DNA of 64,000 bases from Brassica napus (GCF_020379485.1 NC_063444.1:1002652-1066651); one strand, 5' to 3'. Positions 1 through 12,561 are shown, numbered from the stretch's first letter. Notes: generated by a model not told the origin, from the sequence alone. Program-made: numbers and translations.

Positions 1-97
1 TAAATATAAAGTTACTTTGTATATACATAATTTTGTTCAATCTAATATGGATCCTATACAAGTTTACATGTGAAGCGTGTTTAAAATAAAATAGATG

Positions 98-229
98 TTA
101 ATGGCGTTAACGGCTCCTTTCTCATTATTTAGTTCATAGTCCCCCAGCTTAGACTAAAAAGAAGAAAAAAGCAGAATTAGTAGTTACCGCAAGATCCTTG
201 GTTTTTAATGGCATTAACGGCTCCTTTCT
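98..229. repeat. 25-bp direct repeat across the CP1 exon 1 / intron 1 border
   Basis: Positions 98-122 and 205-229 match at 24 of 25 bases with an offset of 107. The right copy is coding sequence of CP1 exon 1 (the Gly-Ala-Val-Asn-Ala region). The left copy lies beyond the predicted splice donor, in the intron. A local tandem duplication that has since decayed is the simplest reading. Confidence 0.75.
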
Positions 230-689
230 GTCTCCAGTCAACCGTCTCCGGAACCTCCACGTCGTTTACTGCGGCTGAGTATTTCATGTTAACGTTCTTG
301 GCCTTAGTGATGCGGCGGACAGGCTCGGTTCTTGCCCCGAGGTATAAACTCCGGTACTCATCGTTAGTGAGATCAGCGAATATGGTTAGACCAAGCTTGT
401 AAGTAGCGTTCTTGTTGTTCTCGTTGTGTAGATCGATGAATCTTAGGTTGTCTTTGAAAATATTGAATCTTTCATCTTGTTGGTTGATAATACCGTTGCT
501 GTTGCTGTTACTTTTCCCGTGCTCCAAGGACCATTTTAAGTAGATGGACATCACTTCTTCATCGGTTCTCCACGAGCGGTCAGATGGAAGAATGAGATGG
601 TTGTCGTTGATGATGGACTCATCACTGGAGGCTAATGAAATGAAGACGTACAAGAGAAGTAAAGAGAGGAGTTTCGCTGACGAAGCCAT
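188..689 (-). CDS. CP1: Papain-family cysteine protease, exon 1 (CP1/RD21-like), rest beyond the window edge
   Basis: This is the first exon of a vacuolar or secreted C1A cysteine protease. The ATG at 687-689 opens a hydrophobic signal peptide (about residues 1-22). An I29 inhibitor prodomain follows, with ERFNIF and a Phe-Ala-Asp-Leu-Thr-Asn-Asp-Glu segment, and then the start of the mature enzyme (VPETVDWRQKGAV). The exon ends in Gln-Gly-Ser-Cys-Gly just before the catalytic Cys. The Cys seen here is the conserved non-catalytic one. A good donor (G/GTAACT) lies at 187-186 in the phase usual for RD21-type genes, so the stop a few codons later is intronic and does not show truncation. Only 187 bases of intron remain, so intactness of the rest cannot be judged. 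Gene order next to IRX14 supports At4g36880 (CP1). Confidence 0.8.
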
Positions 690-767
690 ATTGTATGTTT
701 GTTTTGTTGGTTTTCTAGTTTTGATAGTTGGTATGGCTTGATTTTTGGTGGGACAAGAATGTGAAAC

Positions 768-775
768 TATTTATA
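768..775 (-). promoter_or_regulatory. Putative TATA box of CP1
   Basis: On the minus strand the sequence reads TATAAATA, about 80 bases upstream of the CP1 start codon. This is a normal distance for a plant TATA box with a short leader. It is a motif match only. Confidence 0.5.
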
Positions 776-3734
776 ACCAAAGTTTAGGTATTTTAATATT
801 TCAAGTTGGTATTATAATAAAAAGTAATAATGGGCATGCAAGATAGTGGACGTTTCAAATGGATTTTTTTTGCCGAAATATGGACAACTGTTTACTAAAT
901 ATATAATATCTTCACTTTTAATTACTAGATATTTATGTTTGATTTTAGAAATCTAAATTTATTAATTTTGGAGATAATTATTATTTTATTCGGACAATCG
1001 GATGGTAAATAGGAAAAAACTACGATTCACTGATCTAAAAAAGAATACAACATCGTAGTATCATGCTCTTAAATACAATTCAAACTCAAAGATCTACGGG
1101 GTTCAAACCATTCGTCTGTAATTCAAAGAGTTTACTATTCTTTTCTCATGGAATTATCTCGTAGATGTACGTAATTTTCTTCGTGTAAGTATGATAATAC
1201 AATTTTTGGGTTAAATAATAACACCATTCTTTTTATATTTTTTGCAGTTATTTATTTTCCGTGGTTTGTTGTTTACATCAACATCTATCGACTCACGAGA
1301 GATTTACGTTTATGTTTGATCAACGCTGATCTACTCATATTTGACGTAAATAGCTACCATATATCCTGCATACAGTAGACGATAATATATATACACAGAG
1401 CGTTTATTTTTGAAGCGGTCAGAACCATCTTGTAAGCGGTTTATTTTTGACTTTATAACGTCAATAGTATATAGCAAAACAAACAATTCGCTTTGAACCG
1501 CGTTTTTTTTGGCTACCGACCACATATCATCAGAGTCGTTCAATTCCGAACACATGGGAACATGAAGATCATTAAATCTTTTCAGCATTTCGAAGCAGCA
1601 TGATGTCACTTGAGGATCAACTTTTAACGAAATAGCTGCATCTTTTTCGTGTGATTAATTTCTTTACGTCGAATCTAATTGGAGTATTTAGTAAGTTGTA
1701 AAGTTAAATCCACAGACATGCATTGTGACAATTATGGTTTGAGAGCCGTATAAATAGGTATAGATGTCTGTGATGTGAATTTCTGAATCTACGTTACATC
1801 AATTTCCAATAATCTATATATATGGGACGAAGGAAAAACAATGAATAGAAGAGTTGCAACTACCTCGAAAAAGTTTCATAAGGTACGTACGTATGGGAAA
1901 ACCTATCTAAATTTTTTGTTTAAAGATACATATATAGAATGATAGCTTTTAGTAAATACAATATATTTACATTCTATATATCGACCACTAGAAAATATGG
2001 TTCTGTCTTTCTGGTGAGTGGAAAATAATCTATTTTATCAAAATATGAGGAATATTATTCCTCTATATATTTACATTATGATTCAAAACTGTAGTCTGAA
2101 TATAGTTTCTATTATGCGTGGTCTTTTTTTTTATAGTTGATGATATAAATAATAAATATACGTACAGAGCTCTGCATGTATATTTAATAGATATATTAAA
2201 GTTGAAGATTCATATAGAAGAATCTAGAATGAATGGGTGGACATGATGTTCCAGTTTCACGGCAGATCCTCTTGTCACGAGGCGGTGCCCCATCCTGACC
2301 GTTGCATTTGATCCTTTCTCATACGAGCATACTTTATGAAGACATTTTAACAACAAGAAAAAAAGGTGATTGGAGGAAATGGGAGGCAAAGAGTTGTCTT
2401 TAACCAAGTTTCAATCCGGAGTGGTGGCTTTTGATAAGGTTTAAGAAACACAAGTGCCTCGCTCGTGTTTCTGACATGGTACAACTAAAGGTGACCGTTT
2501 CTGTTTTATAATTCGGTTTGGTTTTGATATCGTTTTGTATGGGCAGCTAAGCTACGAAGCATGGGAGTTCCACCGACTGTTTGGTTTTCGTTTAAGCAAC
2601 TGAACTAATACTGTTCCAAAGAATGTTAAAAATCGCATAATATAAATTTGATTTTATAAGTAAACATATAAATAGGATATTTTTCGTTAATTTCACTTCT
2701 ATCCGGATTGATTACCTCATATTAAGTAGTAAAGACAAAATTCCATACTATTAGATATGTTTGGTTTACTCTAGTCACCTGCTTAAATTTTGGTTCACTA
2801 ATGGGTTTAACATCTTGTGTTTCCTCTCTAAAACTAAATAGTTAAAGAAATGAAGCAAAAAACATCTAAATAAACCTAATCCGAAGAAAATAGAGGTTGA
2901 AAACGTAATAAAATCCCATAATTAGAAGAAACCCTAACTCAATCCTGTTTATAGTGGTCAAAGTACATACCTATAGGCTATGACCGCAGTGTACTAAGAA
3001 AAAAATCTAATAGAGTGAGGGAAAAGTGGTTAAAGAAGACATGTGATGTTCTGACAAAACCGCCCAATCCTCCATTATTTCAGTTATGAATCTGTTTTCA
3101 GTCTTTGTCTCAACTTTCACAAAAGAATGATTCTGTTTTGTATTTACTTTCTTCACAATTCTTTTTTACGAAGGTATCTTTTCCAATGTCTTCATCTCCA
3201 ATATTTCTTTAGAAAATACTATATAAATACATATGTATTGTTTCCTTATGAAGAATAATAAAAAAGTGTAATTAATTTCTGTGAAACGAACTCGCAGGAG
3301 TAAATTGAGGCTTTGAACTTTTAGGTCCATAGTGTGGATTAATTGGGGGATAAAACAGAAATGGATTGAGAAATATGCTTACAAAAGAAACTATACAACC
3401 CAAAGTTTTTGTTTCTAAGCCTTTTTTTGCAACTTCAAGAACAATGAAACAAATAATTCTTTGTTACTAATACAGATAAGTTCTTATAAAGACCAAAAGA
3501 AAGATATATCGAAAATAAACGAATGATCATCAATTCCCCTAAAAACCCGTATACCCTTTTGCTGTGGGGGCTCCATCATCATAAAATCTAAGCCTTTGTT
3601 CTTGCTTCCTCACCGTTGATTCTTACTATTCGCGGTATCTGGAGGAGAATAAGATGATCTCTTGACATTTCTCTATAAAACTTTGGCAAACAAATGAATG
3701 ATAATAAAATAGTAGAAATGATCTTTCTTCTTCC
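776..3734. other. Intergenic spacer between CP1 and IRX14
   Basis: AT-rich sequence without a convincing gene. An open stretch at 2210-2407 on the minus strand lacks an ATG start. A slightly GC-richer block at 2210-2480 could be a gene relic, but I do not recognise it. Confidence 0.5.
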
Positions 3735-3857
3735 TCAGTTTCTTTCTTGATGATGTTTAGTGGAAGAAGAAACTTGTGTTGTCGTATCAGTTGGTTTAGC
3801 TTCGTGTTTATTTCTCTTACTTCTGCGTTTCGGTTTCCGCACTTTGCTAGAACGTTG

Positions 3858-3889
<32 letters not shown>

Positions 3890-5936
3890 TCGGTATCACC
3901 ACCACATTGTTGTTGCCTTGGGATAATGACATTTGATCTTTCTTTTTAGTAGGTGGCTCAGGTGGAACATCTGGCCATGGCGTTCGTTTAGCTGCCACTG
4001 TGATCTCTAACGGAGGATCAATTACCCATCTGCACTCATATAACAAAAACAGAACCAAACATCACTAACTAACTCCTAGTTTGAACATTGAGCTAATTAG
4101 TTAATATCTTGAGCAAAAAAGGCATATACCCGGGAGGGAACTTGCTATCAGCGCGAGCTTCAACACGAAGCCACCAAAGCAGAACCTGTCTTCCACAGCT
4201 TCCAAGAGGCTCAACCATCGAAGGATCATTCAACAGAGACAAAGGACTCTCCACGCCTTCGTTCTCGTTCAACAACCCAAACTCCTTAACCCACTCCGGC
4301 TTACTCTCAGCCTCATCCCAAAGAATCCTCGAGTTCAACACAAACCCACACCACTCCAGCTTCTGCGGCAAAACCGCAGCTACATCGTCTATATAAACCG
4401 CACTCTTCCCCGCGTATGGCAACGTATTGAAAACATGCCAACCAATCAGCTTATCGGTCGCGTTACACGCAGGACCTTGTACTGGTAACGAAGACCTCTC
4501 TTCCACCTCATCAACCATCTCTCTTCTCTTATCCATCGACATAACCATCTCTTCCGCATTACCCGAATGCGCCAAGATTCCAACGGAAACAGCACCGAAC
4601 CACTTCACGTTCTGAATCTCGTCAAAGAACTCCATACTATGCATGTTGCTATCATCCGCAAACATCACAACCCCATCAAGCTTCTCTTCCTTCACAACTC
4701 TGTTCACATCAAAAAAACAAGATCATCACTTTCACCTCTAACAAATTATTAGAGATAAAATATCCCACTTAAATTCAAAAAGACCGTAACTAATATATAA
4801 AAAGTCAAGGCCACTCCAGTTACTACCAGCTGATTTTAAGTTGGAAAACTATAATAAATCCAAATCTAATATGGTATCAAAGTCTAGAACTTAAATAATC
4901 CTAAACCCCTAATTAACATAACCCTCTACCGTCATACTAAACTTTCTCGACAGAGTATAAATATTTTAAAGTTCCAAAACTTATGGCCAGTAAAAATCAT
5001 CATTTATCACCTAATTAACTTAAACCCTCTTGACCTCTATCACCTAATTAACATAAACCCTCTCGATCAGGTGTAAGTGTCATACTAAACTCTCTTTAAC
5101 CGAATATAAATGTCTTAAAGTTCTAAAATTTCCAGGCCTAAAAGAGCAATCATTTTATCCTAATTAGTTTTAAGTTGGAAGTTAATAATAAACCTGAATC
5201 TAATACAAATCAAACAAAAGCATTAAGACTCGCACCTCAAAGCTCGAAGTCTCATCAAAACCTCAACTTTCCCACGATCCTCCCAAGTGTTAGGCATCCT
5301 CTGATCAAACCCCACGTGGATCACCCTCACCCCCGACTTAGCAACAATCGAAGCCGTCTCGTTACTCACACCCCCAGCTTCCACCACGATCCAAACGACA
5401 TCGTACGGCACAAGCATCAGCGAATGCATCACCCCGTTCAAATGCAGCGCCTGGAAAGTCCTCACGTAAGTCGGCGTCACGGCGATCACCGTCCTGCTCC
5501 CCTTCCCGCCGGCGCCGAACACCGCCTTCTGCTCCCTCTGCACCCTCTCGATGATCCGGTGCGCCTTCATCACCTCCACGGGATCCGGATGCGGCCAGGG
5601 GCGGATCAGGATCCCGTGCCTCCCCACGACGACGCGCGACGACGAGGTCTTCACCTCCGCCGTGGTGGCGTTGGATGGAGTAAGATCGATTCGCGGCGGT
5701 GGTAAGTCGGGGCGGAAGGGAGGAGAGTAGAGGTTGGAGGAGGAGGGAGTGGAGACGAGGAAGAAGAAGACTAATCTGGAGAATCTGAAGCCGAGGAGGA
5801 GGCTTATCAAGCAGCAGAGGCAGTGGAGGACGAGCCAGAAGACGGCGAGGAACGACTTCGAGGGGGCGTCGACGGAGGAATCTAACGGAGATCTGCGGCG
5901 GTTTAAGTAGCTTTGATGCAGAGCAGAGAGCTTCAT
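3735..5936 (-). CDS. IRX14: IRX14, GT43 glycosyltransferase of xylan backbone synthesis
   Basis: Golgi type II membrane protein of family GT43, needed with IRX9 and IRX10 to extend the glucuronoxylan backbone of secondary walls. There are three exons: 5936-5236, 4699-4130 and 4029-3735. The junctions are GT/AG and restore frame, giving about 521 residues, close to the Arabidopsis protein. The ATG is at 5934-5936. Residues about 28-60 form the membrane anchor. The GT43 domain starts near residue 100 and includes a DxD-like Asp-Asp-Ser at 249-251 in FADDSN. The C-terminal GSCGRQVLLWW and RVEARADSKFPPG segments are family hallmarks. Exon 3 encodes a basic tail with 11 glutamines (residues about 472-482), which looks length-variable. 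Intron 1 contains a TRIM-like repeat. No lesion is seen, so the gene appears functional. Confidence 0.93.
3855..3891. repeat. CAG/CTG trinucleotide run coding for poly-Gln in IRX14
   Basis: Eleven consecutive Gln codons read on the minus strand, mostly CAG with two interrupting CAA codons near the 3' end. The repeat lies in the basic C-terminal tail, outside the GT43 fold, so length changes are probably tolerated. Confidence 0.85.
4775..5208. mobile_element. Degenerate TRIM-like element in IRX14 intron 1
   Basis: The intron has two related blocks ending in TTTAAGTTGGAA and then AATCTAATA, near 4830-4871 and 5169-5208. The first is followed directly by TGGTATCAAAG, which resembles the initiator-Met tRNA primer-binding site of plant LTR elements. 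Inside, a block starting GTCATACTAAACT recurs near 4932 and 5078. This fits a small decayed terminal-repeat retrotransposon, but the ends are blurred and no target duplication was identified. Confidence 0.4.
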
Positions 5937-6761
5937 CGTCGTTGACTTCTTTCCTTCTTCAGCTTTAGCTTTAGCTTCTTCTTCTTCCTTATGAAAAGAT
6001 CTGATTAGGATTACTTTAACCTCAAGATTTTGAAATCAGTTCGGTTATCGCTTTCTTCTTGCTTGCTTGCTCTCTCCCACCATCTGATTATGCTTCGATG
6101 CAACGCCATCGGAAGAAACTCTAGCTGAGAAAACGACAACGGTGGACAGGTGTCGGTTTTTTACTGGGTGGTTGTACCTTTTATTACTCTCCCTAATTGA
6201 GTAAAATTAGGGTCTGTTTATGATTTTCTGGTTTTTTTTTAAACATTATTAAATGCTGTTTTTAATGTGTTTTGTTTTTTCGCGAGTATATAATGGTTGT
6301 GATTAATGACCATTTAAAAAGTGATTACTCACGGATTTGGTAAAATTTGATTAAAATGATTGATTATACGGTTTTTGTTTACTGGGCCGTTAGGAAAAGG
6401 CCCATGATAATGACATACGAACCATGTTTGGTGGGGGAAAACACGAGTCAGTTTGTTGCACACGGTTTGGAGGATTTTGGTTAAGGAATGGCTAAACCGG
6501 TTTGGTGCGGGGGGGTTTACAGATTGATATCTGTTCGTTTTCACTTGCATACAAAGCATAAGCATGACAACTCTGCGCTACCAATGCTCCTCAAGTCTTT
6601 AGGCTAAGTTTGGATTAGGTAGACGACATGTTAAAAAGAGTACATTTCTATTATTTGTTTCTTCAAAATAGTAACTACAGTTAATCCAACTTTGAATTCG
6701 GATAATAATACACTAACAACAGTAGTATAGAGTATTAAGCTAAGTGCCATGCTACTGCTAT

Positions 6762-7107
6762 CAGTGCCGTGCGAAGAGTTTTAAGGGCCTAAAGCAAATT
6801 TTAAAAATAAATTTATTTACAATCGTAATGAAAATAATTTTTTAATATGATATATTATTTTCACCAAATACACAAGTCTAATACTGTAAAAGAATACATT
6901 TATAACGTAAATATGTTATATTATGTCATATAGAAAAAAAATACATGAATTCAAAAAATAAATTAATTAATTTTCGTAGAAATGTTTTTTTTTTAAATAA
7001 GTCTAAATCACTATACTAGAAATTATTTTAAATTTTGGGACCCTAAAAACAGTCATATTAATCGGGGACCTGAAACGAATGCATTTTTCGATACACTGCA
7101 GGGACTG
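6762..7107. mobile_element. hAT-like non-autonomous element (probable)
   Basis: About 346 bases begin with CAGTGCCGTGCG and end with an inverted counterpart (minus strand CAGTCCCTGCAG). The interior is AT-rich and has no gene. CAG-type inverted ends suggest the hAT superfamily. An exact 8-bp target duplication is not visible, so this may be an old copy. Confidence 0.4.
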
Positions 7108-7225
7108 CTATGTATAATTTTTTCTTTTAGATATATAATCTGACTGGGCCAGATTTGTTATCGAAGGTCATGATTACAGTAGAGAAAATATCACCCATAG
7201 TGGTGGACCTACTAACATTCTCAGG

Positions 7226-7980
7226 TTGTTCATATTGGGCCAACATGTATAATAGATTTATCCAAATTGTAGCTAATAAGTAATAGCCTATAATCATTAC
7301 ATAATATGGACATGCAAATACTTTCAACTCATATAAATATGAACACTTTTCTGTTGATCCATGATAGGCCTATTAACTATTTCCATTTGTTGTTATTGGC
7401 CCAACATCTATACAAGATTTGTCCAAGATTGCAGAGTTTTTTTTTTTTTTTTTTTGGTAAAATGTTAAAATATTATTACCAATTTTCAATTTTTGACAGA
7501 CGATACAATAGATGACTAGTAGCGGAAAAAAAAAACAACAACACAAACAAACTAAAGACAGCAAATAAAGGCTCGGACTGATTAACAACGCAGCACAACC
7601 GGTTAAAACAAAGTAATAGCGAGACGAGGTAAGACCTAACAACCCTGAAACTAGATGAGAAGACCGGCCGGTTGCCACGAGCACTGAGAGAAGGGCGCCC
7701 TCAAACCCTGAATGCAACAGTTACCTACAGCTTCTAGCCGATAACCCAGAGCGAAGCAGAGCGCAGAATCCAACCACGGACACAGAGCAAGCAAGATAAA
7801 AGAGACCACCGGCGGTACGAGGAAAAGCCGAAGACCAACAGTGCCGTCGTTCCGAGGTTTACGCCGGAGATTACCGCCTCCATTGCATTCCAAGATTGCA
7901 GAGTTAGTTAATAAAAACCTATAATCACTAAATAATATTGATATGAAAATACTATCAACTCATATAAGTGTCGATATTTT
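7226..7980. repeat. Tandem duplication (about 160-bp unit), second copy split by a retroposon
   Basis: Unit one, from about 7226, and unit two, from about 7388, share TTGTTNNTATTGGGCCAACAT-like starts. They then share AGATTTRTCCAA, TAATAAAAACCTATAATCA and ATCAACTCATATAA motifs in the same order. In unit two these motifs are interrupted between 7438 and 7906 by the poly(A) retroposon. Unit one preserves the empty site. Confidence 0.75.
7439..7888 (-). mobile_element. Poly(A) retroposon, 450 bp, with 17-bp target-site duplication
   Basis: The insert lies between perfect 17-bp direct repeats at 7422-7438 and 7889-7905 (TCCAAGATTGCAGAGTT). Read on the minus strand it is GC-rich at its 5' part and ends in TTTTACC followed by about 18 A. 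These are the marks of L1-type target-primed reverse transcription: variable-length duplication, 3' poly(A) and no inverted ends. The tail resembles ends of plant L1 elements, so a 5'-truncated LINE or a non-autonomous derivative is likely. There is no tRNA-type promoter that I can defend, so I do not call it a SINE. Confidence 0.8.
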
Positions 7981-10900
7981 CTAGCAATAAACCTGATTTG
8001 TTATGCAGTTTATGTAACAATCCACAGCTTGTTTTCAGCTATATTTTCATTTAAACATGATCTTTGACTATAGAGCGTTGAGTTACAGAATCAGACAAAA
8101 ACTAACTCGAACGTTTTCAAAAATGTAGAAAATCAGGGGATCAAATATGATCTTGCAGTATCCTGATTAGAAGAAAGATAATCTTATTTTATCATATGTT
8201 TCAGAAGGGACATAAAGATAAACTTGTTTAAAAAATCAAGTTAGAGATGGTATTGAGTTTTATATTCATAGAAATACAATGCAGGTGTATAAACAAGTCA
8301 ATAATTGAATTTCAATAATGCAGTTACGTTGTCGCATGTAATAAGTCAAGTAGTGAAACGCCGAATAACCAGATTTTGGACAATATAAATGTACTTTACC
8401 TACGATCTTGACAAATGCAGCTACACCTCCCACAGCACCTCACGAGTCTTATTAATTTTCACATGTGTCCTTTGACCTTCAAAGCACAATTATTACAATT
8501 ACATATCCTGAAAGAACGGACTGTACATAAATCGACTTTTTGTTTCTACATTCTGATTACATCATTACAATATTACTCTCTAGTAGTATGAGTTATAACT
8601 AAAAATGCATACTAATTAACAATGATAACGATCATTGTAGAGACCCACTAGAAGCAGTGTATGCAATTGTAAGCATTTCACTTTTTCTACGCATTAACGT
8701 ATATTGCGACCGACGCATATCTATATAATAAAACTGATCACATTTAAATATTTTTTTGAAGCCACATAAATACATTTTGCCTTCGCTGAAATATTTGTGT
8801 ATATACTATTTTTTGAAACCACATAAATAAAATAAATTATCAACTACAATCATTATGTTCATCTAGATAACCGAGGAAAATTGCTTAAGCATACATGTGT
8901 ATATACTAAATAGCATACGCATACAGGTTCTATAATATGAATCCAAATTGAGAGAAATGACAAAAGTGTCCTTTTAAATTTCAAAATACATCGTACGAAT
9001 TTATGGATCCACTATATATGTCTACGTCTATAACGAATTTATCATGGTTTAATACGACGAATTGTGCAAGATCAATAAGGTATGGTAAAGTAGATATGTT
9101 TGTGGTCAATTATCGAGGGTTTGCTGCTGTTGTATGTCCTCCCAAAAGACTAAAGTTTTGAAATTTGGATAAATGGCATGTTCATGAGCCAACCAGTTCA
9201 CAGCTAATCCCCACTGCATTATTATATAAGAAATACGCTTGATTCTAGCAAGAATTGTGATATGAAAGCAACTGTTGACTATTCACTAGCATCCAAATTA
9301 AAAGAAAATGATAATATGATGTCGATATAATAAACTGTAGAAATGTCATAATCTTTGTAAATATTGTAGATGAAGACATTAGCATTTTAGTGTAACAAGG
9401 ATAAGGGATAAATCCGGATGACTTTGAGCAGTTAAAGGAGTTGTCAAGCCTGGACTTTATTTATATTATTATTATTCTATTAAGTAAACACAAATTATTA
9501 CTGTATGTTTTTTTGTATTTGAGCTATTAATACGTTTTGGTGTAATATTATATTTTTTTTTCAGAAGTAGTCGGATATATAATATAGCTGTAAAAGATTC
9601 ATGTAAGGTATAAAATATAGCTATAATTCCGCACTTATAATTAACAAAACGAATCAATACACAAAATGTTAAAATCAATGTGTTGTATATGATATGATTG
9701 GTCCATAAAAATAGAAGAATTATAAATCAATAAAAACGTAAGAAACGAGAGAAAAATAAGAAGAAGCCAAAAGAGTCATCGAACATAATACATCACTCTT
9801 TTTCGGCAATAAACAATTATACGTGGCAGATTATAAATATGTAAACAGAATTATGTAAATTGTGCAAAACTTTACGACTGTGGTGAGGATATACTTTGTT
9901 GTAATGTTGTTTATCTACTTTATGGCCGAAACATGTCTTATAACTAGTCATAAATTAGTTATACAGAAGTAAAGTTAAAATACCATAGGAATCTCAATAA
10001 ATACGGATCAATTTGTGTAAAACAAAAACTTACGTTTGAAGCAGAATGAAGAATAAATCAGAAAACATATAATATGTTTTCAGGTGGTCCTGGACAAACT
10101 ATAAGTAAACGAAGAAGTGAAAGTATACAAGAATAACGTTGTATCCGAACGTAAGTAGGTCATAAGCTCAGAGATGCACTGTTTAGCGTTGTCGGATCCC
10201 AATTGAAGTTTTGTCTGTCATCAGATTGTAAAAGCCTAAAAGGTTATGTATATACATGAACTAATAGTTTTCTACTAAAAATGTTTTGTTATAAAATGCT
10301 TTTGAACACTATTGGTCACGGTTATGGAATAATACTAGCACAAGTATGTTCTTGTGAGGTACATAATTGCTTTATATCCAAACTAAAACCATTACGATTT
10401 GCGTTTGTCATGACCTCAGTGTCGGTCACATAATATTTACGTACTATCTGGACCTACGCGTACGTCTTTTATTGGAAAAATCCCGCATGAATTACTTTCT
10501 TCTTATTGGATTTTCTGGACAAGAATCAAAGCTATTTATGACATACTCACACTTAAAAACGCTTTTGCTGCCTTATTGACTAAAGAATTACAATATATGC
10601 AGAGGCAAATTTGCTGTAAAATACTAAAACTGAGAAAATTCAACCTGTTTACAGAATCTACGATTTAAAAATAATAATCTTTGACGACAAAATATACAAA
10701 TAAATAACACACAAACACACATGGTTCCAATAGAACAGCCGATCTACAACGCATTCAAGTTTTCAATAATATGAAACTGACTGTAGAATATTTTTGATTA
10801 GTTTGCTGCGATAATGTTCAGGCATAAATATTAACTATTGTTGATGTGTGGAGTGTGGTGTGGCTCGAGCATTAGACTCCAGAGGCACTTTCACTATCTC

Positions 10901-11370
10901 CAAATAATTAGTTGCCATTTCAAATATTTGGTGAAGTGTAAAAGATGGACTCTCTGAGTTACAATTGTGGCCTTAAATCCATCGGAAAATGAAGATATTT
11001 AGAAGGCCATTATACTATAATAAAGTATATCGCTCGCAATTGCGTGGATGGGAACGTCTATTTCCAAACACCATACAATGTCCACCGACCACCGACTAAA
11101 ACTTTTTTTTTTATTTCGATGTTTAAAATATTCTGTTATTATAACAATTTTTGTAGAGCTTAGTGTTACTATGACATTTGTTGTTTGCAATAATTTAGAT
11201 TATGCTCACAATTGGAATTCAGATTGCGACATTTTCAGTTGAACTAATTAACGCTTTAAGGTTCGATCACCGATAACCACACGAAATTTGGCTATTTAAC
11301 CACAACCACAATTTCAAAAAAAAAGAAATAATACAAGGATGTGTGAGGGGTAGAAATCGACTATTACATA
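7906..11370. other. Intergenic spacer, no gene seen
   Basis: AT-rich sequence downstream of the retroposon. I find no open frame with codon-like composition, splice structure or known motif, and no clear transposon ends. Confidence 0.5.
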
Positions 11371-11603
11371 TTTCCTCCTATGAATTTTGAGTATTTTCAT
11401 ACATATTAAAAAAATACTTTAAATCATTATAATAAATATATTATTTTATGTAATTTTTAATTTTCAATAATTTTTTAACTAATAATAATTTAATAAAATT
11501 AATTAATTTTTTAAATATCACAATTTTTCATAAAAAAATACAAAAAATCTCGTGAAACAATTTTTTTCTTTCTAAAAAATAAAACTTAATGAAACGGAAG
11601 GAA
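11371..11603. mobile_element. Stowaway-like MITE
   Basis: A 233-bp AT-rich element flanked by TA on both sides. Its left end TTTCCTCCTATGAA is mirrored by the right end (minus strand ATTCCTTCCGTTTCAT). These resemble the CTCCCTCCGTTTC ends of Stowaway (Tc1/mariner) MITEs. The ends are diverged, so this is an old copy. Confidence 0.55.
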
Positions 11604-12139
11604 TATATAACTATTATATAAAATTCATTTTTATTATTTACAATTGTAGAAAAATCCTATGAGAATTTATAGTACTATATTTTTACATAAATACTGAGAT
11701 TAAAAATAGGAAAACAATTAATAGTAAGATGTAAAAAACAAAAACAAAACACCTCAGAAATCCCACTAACTTGTCCCCAGAACAGAAGGAGACACGCGTG
11801 TCGTTAGACTCGTTACCGTCCCTTCCCTATTTAATGTTTTAATGCAAGAAAGCAATAAATAAGGTAAAATAGGCGTGTTAAATTGTTAATGCTTTGAACA
11901 TATTGCAGAATTTTAAAACCTATACAAAATTTAAACTATAAACCCATTTATTATTGTTTCCCAAATTCCACAACAACGACCCACTTCCCTATGTCAATAC
12001 TATTCCTATTTCATGCAATCAATAATTTCCTCTGTTTACCTGTATTTTTAGTTACTTTTATTGGTTAAGGGTTTTTCAATTTATTGACGATTTGAAAATT
12101 TCAACAGATACACTCCAGTGTAATGTAAAGCTCATTTTA

Positions 12140-12206
12140 GAAAAATGAACAGTTTTTTTTTTCTGAAAAAATGAAAAGTTTTTTTTTTCTGAAAAAATGA
12201 ACAGTT
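12140..12206. repeat. 26-bp tandem repeat, about 2.6 copies
   Basis: The unit reads GAAAAAATGAACAG followed by a T run and CT, repeated from about 12140 with one substitution. The edges resemble the poly(T) micro-insertions seen elsewhere in this window. Confidence 0.7.
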
Positions 12207-12561
12207 GTTGACGAGAGAAGTTTAAAAACACTTTAACTGCAGCTGAGAAACTGAAAATATTCACACATGTTCAAAATTAACCTAAAATAATGCAGGTGAA
12301 ACATGCATCTATCATGAAACGAGATCGGTATATCATGGATTTACACTTGGAAATTTGACTAGACGATGAGGCCTTTTTTTTAATTTTATTAGCGAGAAAT
12401 TGAATTTTATGCTGTTAAATAAACTAGAGTTTCAAGCTATGTAGTATATGTAAATTGTAACTGATAATACACCTTTTATACACCTATATTTAATACACCT
12501 TTTAATAAAAGAGGTATGTTTAGTTTTACTTGACTTCAAATCCTTTTATTGTATAGTAAAA

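Noticed and set aside
177..689. Premature stop truncating the CP1 protease before its catalytic Cys
   Set aside because: A canonical splice donor sits at 187-186, just before that stop, in the expected phase, so the stop is intronic.
2210..2407. Small minus-strand protein gene
   Set aside because: The frame starts with TTG, has no signal peptide or known motif, and no ATG extends it.
5175..5705. Plus-strand protein opposite IRX14 exon 1
   Set aside because: It is the antisense shadow of a confident coding exon, rich in His and Pro as expected from the complement.
7439..7888. Classical tRNA-derived SINE
   Set aside because: No A/B box promoter could be identified, and its length and 3' end are closer to L1-type sequences.
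7373..7893. Two overlapping small protein genes
   Set aside because: They lie almost wholly inside the 450-bp retroposon and are incidental open frames in its GC-rich part.
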